Shown: piece after piece, positions 12,940 to 22,633 of the stretch
How the letters are laid out: every line of letters starts with the position of its first letter
How positions within the stretch are numbered: the stretch's first letter is position 1
DNA from: Ottelia alismoides
Lineage: Eukaryota; Streptophyta; Magnoliopsida; Alismatales; Hydrocharitaceae
DNA: 64,000 nt
Direction of reading: 5' to 3'
Assembly (NCBI GenBank): GCA_037367405.1
Contig: JAZKJV010005773.1
Span: 496,001-560,000, forward strand
The notes under the pieces: generated by a model
What the model was told of the DNA's origin: nothing
Databases searched by the model: none
The model's input: the letters and a program-made list of their open reading frames with translations, nothing else
Translations under genes and position numbers: made by a program

Positions 12940-13020
12940 GAGGATGGCCTGTGCGACTGGATCTTCCCAAACTGCCTCATCATCTGTAATCACGAAGTCG
13001 CAGTCCTAGTGGATGTCTGG

Positions 13021-14376
13021 TCATGCATCTGTCATCTGCTCTGTATCGGAAGTAGTCTCTGAGCATGCTGTATCTCTGGCTCTGATGTCCTCGACCGTCT
13101 CTATTTGTACAATCTCTCCCTCGACGCGAAAGTATACCTTCTCGCTATCATGGTCGGTCACTGCCTTGGTTGTGGCCAAGAACGAGTGACCTAAAATGAT
13201 GGGGGTATCAGTCACTGACTCAGGGATCTCCATGTCCAACACTACGAAGTCCACGCACAATTGCAGGCCCTGAATCGTGACGACAACGTCCCTCAGCAAC
13301 CCCTTCGGCCTCTTGACAGATCGATCAGCAAACTGAAGGATTGTCCTGCTCTGTCGAAGAGTGCCCAACTCGAAGCGGTCGAGAAGGGCTTCCGGAAGTA
13401 GGTTGATCGATGAACCGCTGTCTAATAGAGTACGGTCGAACCTCTGCTCTTTGATATGGCATATGACATACGGGGCTCCTGAGTCTGGCCTCTTGGCCGG
13501 CAGACGGTTGTGGATCGTGAAACAAGTAGCTCTGGTTAGCACATGGATCTCTGACTGGTGGTTCCTCCTCTTCCTCCTAACTATGGTCCTGTCTCTAAGC
13601 GATCTCTGGAGTAGAGGGATGTGTTGCAAAGCCTCCTTAAGAGTCAGCTGAATGTGGAAACGGTCAATCATCTGCTGGCTGAACTCTTCCTGTTGCCTCT
13701 TTTTTTGATTTTCTATTTTCTTCCCCTTTCCCATGTGAAGAGCTCTAGGGAAGGGGATCACAGGGTCCTTCTCAGATGAAGGACTAGGAGAGGGTCTAAG
13801 CTGCTCGACGGCAGGATCCACACATACATCAAGCACCAAAGGTGGACAAGAAGAAAACAAACCCTTTCCTTTATTGCCAGAAGAGTTCTGAGATACATGC
13901 ACAGAAGGAAAAACTACAGGACTCTCAGAAGTGAAAATGGTGGCATCAGCACCACCCTCGGCTGGTAGATGTGCGGCATCAGTACCACATTCTGGCTCGG
14001 CAACATCGGTGGCCTCAGTACCACCTCCTCCATCTGGTGAAACAACGACCTCCGTACCGCCGGTGGGATCCGCATCCGTGGTGGCATCAGTACCACCGTC
14101 ATCATCTCTAGCGGCATCAGCACCGCTCTCCTCCTCGTCGGGCGCTCTGGAAGTGGCCTCGTGGTGTCGCTCAGACGAGGCGCCACTTGCTGGCATCCTA
14201 CCGCTCCTAAGTGTGACAAAATCAATATCAAACAAATATGCAGACATATCTCCAAATGTATCACTAGGAGTGGCGTACTCTGTGAAATCTACCTGCTCAG
14301 ACTTCCTCTTGAGGTTGTTCGGATTTGGCTCTATCTGGGAAGGGATGGCGGCCTTCCCTCTCACAATGTCCCGCAT
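13021..14376 (-). pseudogene. Athila A spacer and protease region
   Basis: A 451-codon open stretch lies between stops and is part of one long gag-pol frame. Residues about 1-60 match the end of the gag-side region (RGKAAIPSQIEPNPNNLKRK). An acidic spacer with repeated GGT(D/E)A motifs follows. The C-terminal half is the retropepsin-like protease, with active site LLDSGSSINLL (Asp-Ser-Gly codons at 13414-13422) and the flap-side motif IILGHSFLAT (IILGRPFLAT in B and D). The stretch begins after a TAG that is CAG in the family (14377-14379) and ends at TGA (13018-13020). Confidence 0.85.
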
Positions 14377-14766
14377 CTCCTAGCGGAACTCATCCATCTC
14401 CCGTCTGAATGTAGCCTGTTGATCGGTAAGGAGGCGGGCTATGTCATCTAAGGCAGGGTTCTAATAGGGTGGCCCATGAGAACCTGACGGGTAGCCTCGC
14501 TGGTAGTGAGGCTGCTGATGCTGCTGCTGTGGGTGAGAGGGGTTAGACTGTGGATGATGCTGCTGCTGAGGCTGATCACGCCTCCAAGAATGTCCCTGCT
14601 GATAGGGACGAGGACCAAACTGTTGTGACTATTGCTGCTGCTGCTGGGTATACACTGGGGGCTGCTGCTGCTGGTGATCTCTCTGATGGTTGTACTTGCC
14701 ACCCTATCCTGACGGATGCTGCTGGGAGCTAGAACCTCCAGCTGACCAACGGAATCCGGGATGGTC

Positions 14767-16215
14767 TCATCGGATACCGGGCTGGGGTCGGTCGTACCAA
14801 ATCCCGTTGACATCCATCAACAGCTCTGACTCATAAGGGGCTGGCGGGAGTACTGCCAGAGGCTGATCCGGCTGGTATACCACCATCTGTGTGTCTGGAG
14901 ATGGCGGTGACTGGTAAGTGGGTTGTGGCTGCTGGTACGACTCCGCCTGTACATGGTGAACCTGTCTAGGCTGCTGGTGGCTGGAGCGTTGGGATGTGCT
15001 ACCGATGCTACTCGGATCGCCTCGTGCCTGAAGACGGGGCTGGGAAGCCATCTGTGCCTCCTGGAGACACATGAGTTGTGTCTTCAGGTCACTCAGAGTC
15101 TGTGCCATCTGCTCCATCTGCGTGATACCCTGGCACTGCTTCTTCTCAATGATTTTCATCCGGTCCAGCTTCTCGCTGATGATACCCATGTCGGCGGCTG
15201 TGGACTCGGCCTGTGCTGCTGCCGCTGACGAAGTGGATGGACCAGCGTCAACCTGTGCTATCCTATGGTACTGCACGGTCTATGGTTGGGGTCGTCTCTG
15301 TGTGTAGAATCGGGTCTGGGACATCACCATATAGTTCTCGGCCATCTCCTCGTAGATGGCCCAGACCTGATCATGATCCTTGGCGAAATAGGACCCGCCA
15401 CAAGAAGCATTCACCAAGCCCTGAAGCTCTGGTGTCAGCCCGCAGAAAAAACTCTGAACAAGGTTCGACTTGGAAATCTCATGGTGCGGGTATTTGTCAG
15501 TCAGCTCACGGAACCTCTCCCATGCCTCATGGAACTGCTCGTTGGGGAGCATGGAGAAGTTACTGATCAGGGCTCTAGCTACATTCGTCCGCCCGAGTGG
15601 ATAGTACTTGTTCAAGTACTCGGTGCGGAGCTGCTCCCAGGTGTAGAGAAACTTCCCTGAGTGCTTCAGCCAGGTGGTTGCTCTGTTTGCTAAGGAGAAG
15701 GGGAAGGCAATCATGCGGATGGTGTCCTCGTCCATCTGTCTGTCGTAGATAGTGCTGCAGATCATTAAGAACTCCTGAAGGTGGAGATGGGGCTCCTCAG
15801 TAGCGAGCCCATGGAACCGGGGGAGGAGCTGCAAAGTGTTCGGGGGGAACTTGAAGTCCCCCATGATGGCTGGTAGAACAACCCAACGATGAGTCAACGT
15901 CGATCCGGGGTTGTTTAACTCCCGTATCGGTCTCGGTTGGTCCGGTGCGGCGGCTGCTGCTGCGGCTACGGCTGCTGCGGCTGCGCCTGCATCATCGAGT
16001 CTCCTCAGCCCGTCTACTGGCTCACGCTGGTCGCAGGCGGCTCTCAACTGCTCCATCTCACGCCTCATCTCTATCATGAAAGCTCCATGATCCCTCAACT
16101 GCTGCTGAACTATCTCAAGGGAGGCAATCAGGGTGGAGTTGATCTCACCCTGGTCCAAGATGAAGGTCTGCTTTGCTCGGGGACCTCCGGTGCGATCGTC
16201 ACTACTGCCGGCCAT
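14767..16215 (-). pseudogene. Athila A gag (capsid region)
   Basis: ATG at 16213-16215 starts MAGSSDDRTGGP; the same start is kept in D and lies five bases after a splice-acceptor-like TTTTGCAG. The 311-codon first part holds the Athila gag core: WVVLPAIMGDFKFPP, HLHLQEFLMICSTI, a W-LKH segment, YYPLGRTN, FHEAWERFRELTDKYPHHE and GLVNASCGGSYFAKDH. A TAG (15277-15279, CAG in the family) separates it from a Gln-rich tail that continues in frame to TGA at 14764-14766 and, through more stops, towards 14380. I see no CCHC zinc knuckle. The start is chosen for conservation and splice context. Confidence 0.88.
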
Positions 16216-17947
16216 GGTCTCTGCAAAAGCAAAGGACCCAAACTCAGGTTCCGATAAATCATCTAACGGTCTCTCCTATGGCACTGGTATCTCGGAACTG
16301 AAAGAAGGGTGGTCGAGGGGGAACAGGGTGGAGTCGAACTTAGGTTCGGAGAGCGGGTCTCGGCTCTCGCGAACCAACCTAGATGAGCGGGCAGAAGTGC
16401 TGAGAAGCGGTGCAAACAAAGGATGCCTATGGGACCTTCTCCCCATCATCTTGATCTGATGAGTCGGGCGGATGAAATCTGGTAACAACAATGATCACAA
16501 GCAAACCCCTGATTCACCTACACAACACGAGCTGAAGACCGTAAAGGTTCGGTCAATTATCTTGTCAATTTTATTAGGTGATCAAGTCAGGATAGCAGAG
16601 CGATTAACGTGACCTATTAGGAATCCAATCCGCCAACCAGACTATCCCGTATAAAAGGCTGGTAGTCTGATCGGGGCTCAGATATGGCTCTAGTCTAGTG
16701 TGTGGGTCACTCTCTCGTGCAAGCAAACCAGACAAGGAGGGGGTTGCTCTCCCCAAGACAAGTTTTTTTCGATGTGGTGTCTTTGAAGGTCAATAGAGTT
16801 AACCAGGCCCAATTTTATGGTTCAAATTTTTAGGTATTTTTCAAATAAAAACAAATCGCCTAACGAATTTTTCGGTTCTCCTGGTTATTAAGTCCAAAAA
16901 CGGGGGGAGAAGTCGAAAAAGCTGATGTGCGAGAAAATCAATGATGCATGCAGAGTAAGAGATGCGTACCTGACTCCAGCAGTCTACATGCAAAATGATC
17001 CGCGCATAATTTAAAGACTGAAATAAAACTACCTAAATAATGCAGGCGGAAATCCGAGCCCTAAGCAAGCAGTTCTACTCGACAGAACGTCTAGTCGACC
17101 ACCAACCTTCAATCCAAGAGTCCGATCTAGGCTCTCCCCTCCTCCTCTCGACAAATCGAGTTCAGGAGCAGTGCTTGGCAGGGTGGGCTCGCGACGCGTA
17201 GGCTCGAAGGTAGTGGATCGACTATTTATTTTAGATTTTTATTCTTGGTCTAATTAATCAATCTATAGGTACAGGCAAAGTTATTAAGGTGTTGGGACCC
17301 TACTGATTACGTTACAGTCAAGCAAAAATCATAAGGCTAGGGGCTGAAATCCACGAGAATCAGAAAGGTAGGAAATAAACGGTAAAGAAAACCGCGAAAA
17401 CCGCGAAAAAGCCGAGGGGTCCCCCGAGCACAACGGTGCTCGGCGAAACAGACACTGAGAGTCTAAAAAGTTTGGCTGAGTGTCATGTCCCCATTTTATT
17501 ACAATAATAGTTCAAATAATGCTGAAAATAAACCTAATCTAAAACTACACTAATCCTTCCACACTCTGCTGTCTCCCCGCGCTCTCCTACGGCTCCATGC
17601 AGAAGGGAGCCGCCTCCGATTATCGTAGTTGCGTCGGCTTCTCGAAAGTCGCTGCCTTGGTCCTCGGGCCCTCGTAAGAAAACAACAAAGTGTCACAGAC
17701 CAAGCAAATAAAACAAATAAAATAAGAAAAGGAAAACAGGGTATATATGCAAAAATAGAAATAAAAATAAACAAGCAAAACAAACAAAAATCAAAAATAA
17801 ATGAAAAGAAATAAAAATAAAAATAAAAGAAAATGAAAATAAAAGAAAAACAAAAAGCCACGAAAAGCCACAGATGAAGAAAAAGCCGCGGAAAGCCGCG
17901 AAAAAGAAAACAAACTAAAAATCAAAGAAAATAGACTACTAAGTGGT
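16216..17947 (-). other. Athila A leader (PBS to gag)
   Basis: This is a 1.7 kb untranslated leader. On the minus strand it holds a GGCTCC/GGAGCC hairpin (17591-17611), a CCGAGCAC...GTGCTCGG hairpin (17424-17443), AT-rich stretches, a conserved GGGGAGAGCAACCCCC-like block near 16735-16760, and a splice-acceptor-like TTTTGCAG ending at 16221. No credible gene is present. The small frames at 17550-17861 are low-complexity. Confidence 0.75.
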
Positions 17948-17967
17948 GCTCCCCGGCAACAGCGCCA
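17948..17967 (-). other. Athila A primer binding site (tRNA-Asp-like)
   Basis: The minus strand reads TGGCGCTGTTGCCGGGGAGC, starting three bases inside the 5' LTR end. It matches the complement of the 3' end of plant tRNA-Asp(GTC), TGGCGCCGTTGCCGGGG, with one mismatch. Athila and Tat elements typically use this primer. Confidence 0.85.
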
Positions 17968-19256
17968 ATCTGATGAGCCGCCCGAACGACTAAGGTAAAG
18001 TATCTCACTAAGGTCGTTGTGACCTCACTTACTCGGGACTCAGAGCTCAATCAAGAAAAAGAATCAGACCACCAAATAGAGATAAAAATCGATGAAAATC
18101 AAAATAGCGGTCTCGCTCTGATATTAAGCTGGTATAGCACCCAGGGTCGGTCTCGAGGAGCACGAGATGGCCTTGCGGCCTACGAAGTAGTCTAAAAATA
18201 AAGAAAATATAAACAAATATTTTTTTTGGTGGATTTTTAATATTTTATATTTTTTTGGATTTTTAATTATGAAGAAAAATAATAAAAAGGTAAAAACAAG
18301 CACAAACAACAATTTATTTAACTACTCTAAAAAGCTCTAAAAATTCAAACAAAAATATTTTTATGTTTTTTACGTTTTTTACTATTTTTGGTGAATTTTT
18401 TATAATTTTATAATTTTTATAGAAATTTCTAAAAATAAAAGTGGCGATTATGATGGTCGGGTCGATCGATGAGATAGGTAGATGGAGCGGGCGTAATCGA
18501 TCGGGGATGGCGACGAATGGATTTGGGCGAAATCAAAAATTAGAGAAATAGGGATAGAATTAGGTTCACCTGATGGAAGTGGTCGACTAGGAATGAGCTC
18601 CGGGAGCTCTGGTCGTTGCCTCGAGGGACGTCGACAACCCGAGGCTCGGGCGCAGCTCTAGGCGGCGCACGGCGGCGATAAGCAGCCGGATCAGTGAGGG
18701 GGTGCTCCTCCGCCTCTCTGCAACACTCCGACGGCTAGCTGTCACTCTAGGGTATCGGGTGGAGGTCCTGGGTGGAAGGGGCGACGCCAAAGATGGCGGG
18801 AAAAGTGCGGCGGAGCTGAAGCTTTATACACCTGCAGGTCCGAGAAGAGAGGGTCGGGCAGGGTTCTGTGAAGTGCGGATCCCAGTGCGGATGTGTCGGA
18901 ATGGATCTCGGATGCAGGAGGAAGGAATAGGACCCTGGGTTTAGTCGAATGGGTCTCAGATCACTCAGGGAAAAATCGAAGAAAAGCGGGTCGGGCGAGT
19001 GGATCCGGGTCGACTGGTACAGGGGGGAGTTGATCGGGGGTCAACAATCCCCCGTGGACCAATCAGGTGCGACCATGTATTAAAGATTTGGAAATTAAAT
19101 ATAAAATAGTAAATGGATGAATTTTAAAAAAGTTAAAACATGAAAAATGTTTATTTATTTTTAAACTATTTTTTTGTGATATTTATTTATTTTTTTAAAT
19201 AAAAATAAGGTATTTACAAAATAGTATTAATATATATAGGTATATATATATATAGA

Positions 19257-19648
19257 GAGAGGATGGGGAGCTTGCACCAAGGTGCATGTAACTTTACATA
19301 CACCGGTACTTATATCTTCCACATTTTTTTACTTTTTTGAAAAATACCACCATGTATATTCATCCATATATCCCTCCAATATGTCATTCGAATTTCGTTA
19401 GAAACAGAGACTCCTATTACCTCCATCCAGAACAGGTAATTTTAACGGTCTTAGAATTGCTGTAATCGACCTGTTCTGGATGGAGGTAATGGAGTCTCTG
19501 TTTCTGATGAAATTCGAATGACATATTGGAGGGATATATGGATGAATATACGTGGTGGTATTTTTCAAAAAAGTAAAATAATGTGGAAGATATAAGCGCC
19601 GGTGCATGTAAAGTTACATGCACCTTGGTGCAAGCTCCCCATCCTCTA
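19257..19648. mobile_element. Fold-back MITE, copy 1 of 3 in tandem
   Basis: This is an almost fully palindromic element. Its two arms of about 180 bp start (T)AGAGGATGGGGAGC and end GCTCCCCATCCTCTA, around a loop of about 30 bases. Near the tips, GGTGCATGTAACTTTACATG forms a second small palindrome. It has no coding capacity and could be mobilised only in trans. The left edge merges with a TA/GA-rich stretch and is therefore approximate. Long terminal arms suggest a Mutator-type fold-back element, but the transposase family cannot be told. Confidence 0.85.
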
Positions 19649-19653
19649 TACAA

Positions 19654-20045
19654 TAGAGGATGGGGAGCTTGCACCAAGGTGCATGTAACTTTACATGCAC
19701 CGGCGCTTATATCTTCCACATTTTTTTACTTTTTTGAAAAATACCACCACGTATATTCATCCATATATCCCTCCAATATGTCATTCGAATTTCGTTAGAA
19801 ACAGAGACTCCTATTACCTCCATCCAGAACAGGTAATTTTAACGGTCTTAGAATTGCTGTAATCGACCTGTTCTGGATGGAGGTAATGGAGTCTCTGTTT
19901 CTGACGAAATTCGAATGACATATTGGAGGGATATATGGATGAATATACGTGGTGGTATTTTTTAAAAAAGTAAAAAAATGTGGAAGATATAAGCGCCGGT
20001 GCATGTAAAGTTACATGCACCTTGGTGCAAGCTCCCCATCCTCTA
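19654..20045. mobile_element. Fold-back MITE, copy 2 of 3 in tandem
   Basis: Same element and orientation as copy 1, separated from it by the five bases TACAA. It differs from copy 1 at only a handful of positions (for example ACACCGGTAC against GCACCGGCGC in the left arm), so the copies are recent relatives. Confidence 0.88.
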
Positions 20046-20050
20046 TACAA

Positions 20051-20442
20051 TAGAGGATGGGGAGCTTGCACCAAGGTGCATGTAACTTTACATACACCGG
20101 TACTTATATCTTCCACATTTTTTTACTTTTTTGAAAAATACCACCATGTATATTCATCCATATATCCCTCCAATATGTCATTCGAATTTCGTTAGAAACA
20201 GAGACTCCTATTACCTCCATCCAGAACAGGTAATTTTAACGGTCTTAGAATTGCTGTAATCGACCTGTTCTGGATGGAGGTAATGGAGTCTCTGTTTCTG
20301 ATGAAATTCGAATGACATATTGGAGGGATATATGGATGAATATACGTGGTGGTATTTTTTAAAAAAGTAAAAAAATGTGGAAGATATAAGCGCCGGTGCA
20401 TGTAAAGTTACATGCACCTTGGTGCAAGCTCCCCATCCTCTA
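20051..20442. mobile_element. Fold-back MITE, copy 3 of 3 in tandem
   Basis: Third head-to-tail copy with an exact period of 397 bp from copy 2. Its left arm shares the TACATACACCGGTACTT variant with copy 1. After it comes TACAA again and then the LTR resumes (TATTGTATTTTTTATTTTG), matching the uninterrupted LTR at about 9063. Confidence 0.88.
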
Positions 20443-21044
20443 TACAATATTGTATTTTTTATTTTGATTTTTAATTGTTTATTTATGTACATTTTATTCC
20501 AATTTTGTATTTTTTTATTTACATTATGAAGTATAAAATATGTACACATTTTTATTGGATTTTAATTTATTTATTTATTTATAAGGGGAAATAAATAGAT
20601 AAAGGGTTTCTATGTACATGGTGAATATAGACAAGGAAAGGTATTTTATTTTCTTTTTAATTTTCTTATTTTTATTTTAATTTTATATTTACAAATATAT
20701 ACAAATAAATATAAACCCATTTTTATTTTTATTTAGAGGAAAATATTTTTATTTATTATAGGTATATATGTACAAACATGAGCTTCCTTATCTCTCTCTA
20801 CTTGGGTTTTTATGCGGTCAGGCCCATGTTGAGCCCTCCCTTGGGATTAGGTCGCTCAATATTTATTCTAAATATCTCCCTCTTTTTCTTTTATTTCTTT
20901 ATTCTTTTATTTATGTACAAAAACATGCTAATTAGTCATGCATGCTATTTGACAATTATTGATATTTACATGAATATACATGTGTTTTGCATGGGTTTTG
21001 TAGCTAAAATAAAAGAATAAAGAGTGATGAATGGGTATTCATCA

Positions 21045-22521
21045 ATTTACTAAATTCTGAACAAAAAATACTATTTGAATCTATCATGCATTCTGTTAAT
21101 AATAAAACTTGTGGGTTGTTTTTTGTTTATGGCCATGGAGGAACAGGAAAAATGTTTCTATGGAAAACAATAATATCGAGGTTAAGGTCTAAAAGTAATA
21201 TTGTTCTTGCAGTTACTTCTCTGGCATAGCTTTATTACTTCTGTCAGGTGGTCGAACCGCACACTCACGGTTCAAGATACCTTTGAAGTTGGATGATTAT
21301 TCCACGTGTGAAATAAAAAAGGGCACTAAACTTGCGAAACTACTAGAGAAAACATGCCTTATCATTTGGGATGAAGCTCCTATGAATCATAGAAATTGCT
21401 TTGTGGCTTTAGATAAAAGTTTGAAGGATATCATAATATCAAGTGATGTCGGAGTAGCTGATAAACCATTTGGAGGTATAACCGTTGTTTTGGGCCGAGA
21501 TTTTAAGCAAATTTTACCTGTTATTAGTAACGGAAAAAGAGAAGATATAGTGGATGCTGCAATCAACAAGTCAACATTGTGGAAATATTGCAAGGTCTTT
21601 AGATTAACAAAAAACATGAGGTTATCGCATACATCTTTAGATGACTTTACTTTGGTAGAGTCGATGAATTTTGAAAAGTGGATCTTAGATATAGGAAGTG
21701 GAGTTATACCAATGTTCAAACAACATGAAGAAGAGGAGGAGGCAACATGGATAAAAATACCAAGAGATTTGCTGGTTAATTCCAATGAAATAAATATTGA
21801 GGATTTTTCAGTTGATATATATGATGAATTTTGAAAAAGATATGATGACCTGCAATACTTCAAAGAAATATCAATTATAACACCTACTAATAATGTTGTG
21901 GATGAAATCAATGAGTACATATTATCCTTGGTTCCAACTGATGAAGAATTGTATTTAAGTTGTGATTTATTGGGTAAGTCGCTTAAAGATAGACACCAAG
22001 AAGAGCTATTATATCTTGTAGAATTCCTCCACACTTTGAAGTTTAATGAAGTTCCAAATCACGTTTTAAAATTAAAGGTTGGCACACCAATTACGTTATT
22101 ACGGAATATTTATCAAAGTAATGGACTTTGCAATGGTACTAGATTACTGGTAACGCTATTGACATCTAAGGTGATTGAAGCAATAATTATTACAGGAAAT
22201 CATGGAGGTGCAAGAGTCTACATACCACGTATTACTTTAGAGGTTAAAGAAACAAGATGGCCTTTTATTTTACAAAGAAAATAATTTCCCGTTAGAATTT
22301 GCTATGAAATGACCATAAATAAAAGCCAAGTGCAAACTCTTGAGAAAATAGCACTATATCTTCCAGTTCCTATTTTTTGTCAAGGAAAATTTTATGCAGC
22401 TTTATCACGTGTTACGTCACATAAAGGTCTGAAAATATATGTATCTCATGAACATGAAGAAAAATTTGAAGGATATATGCGCAACATTATTTACAAGGAA
22501 GTTTTTGATAATCTGCCTTAA
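21045..22521 (+). pseudogene. Helitron Pif1-like helicase, broken
   Basis: This is the ATP-dependent 5'-3' helicase domain of a Helitron transposase. Motifs in order: LLNSEQKILFES; Walker A GHGGTGKM at 21131-21154 (the usual Thr after Lys is Met); LIIWDEAPM with the DEA(P) Walker B (Asp codon 21370); GGITVVLGRDFKQILPV; TKNMRLS; and the C-terminal MTINKSQ (22309) with FYAALSRV. Lesions: a frameshift near 21222 (TSLA then stop in one frame, GIALLLLSGGRT in the next), TGA at 21832-21834 and TAA at 22282-22284, where the family has Gln. From 21283 on, the frame is otherwise continuous. It is non-functional. Confidence 0.88.
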
Positions 22522-22633
22522 ACGTATTATTTGTAACAATCTTATGAGATCTGTTTTATTGTTCTTATTCTGAAATTATTGGTCTCATATTTTCTTGATT
22601 AGTTAAGTAAATATTTTTTTAAAAAATATTACA

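Larger units (their letters stand above)
6129..21044 (-). mobile_element. Athila-type Ty3/gypsy retrotransposon, copy A
   Basis: This is a whole retrotransposon in minus orientation, with its 5' LTR at 17971-21044 and 3' LTR at 6129-9661. The LTRs start TGATGAAT and end ...TCATCA. The flanking five bases are GTTTA (6124-6128) and ATTTA (21045-21049), a target duplication with one later change. Between the LTRs, reading leftward, are a tRNA-Asp-like PBS, a leader, gag, spacer, protease, integrase and a 3' noncoding region. RT and RNase H are missing through a clean deletion at 12939/12940. Gag, protease and integrase resemble the Athila clade. No env-like sense ORF is present. Confidence 0.9.
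17971..21044 (-). mobile_element. Athila A 5' LTR, internally deleted and carrying three MITEs
   Basis: This LTR corresponds to 6129-9661 but lacks about 1.66 kb: the sequence jumps at about 18440 from the equivalent of 6601 to that of 8262, removing much of the GC-rich section. It is enlarged by three fold-back MITEs at 19257-20442. The paired W-box is at 19029-19045, with one change in the left arm, and the TATAAA box is at 18823-18828. The CATCAG/GTGAAC donor-like site is kept near 18555, but its acceptor lies in the deleted part. Confidence 0.88.

Noticed and set aside
13931..14383. Plus-strand frames of 96-150 codons over A's gag-protease spacer
   Set aside because: They are antisense shadows of the Ala/Ser/Thr-rich coding strand of the pseudogene; the same holds for 38076-40470 minus and 41026-42100 minus.
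19398..20549. Repeated 69-112 codon frames on both strands
   Set aside because: They are produced by the palindromic MITE copies and are identical in each because the DNA is repeated.
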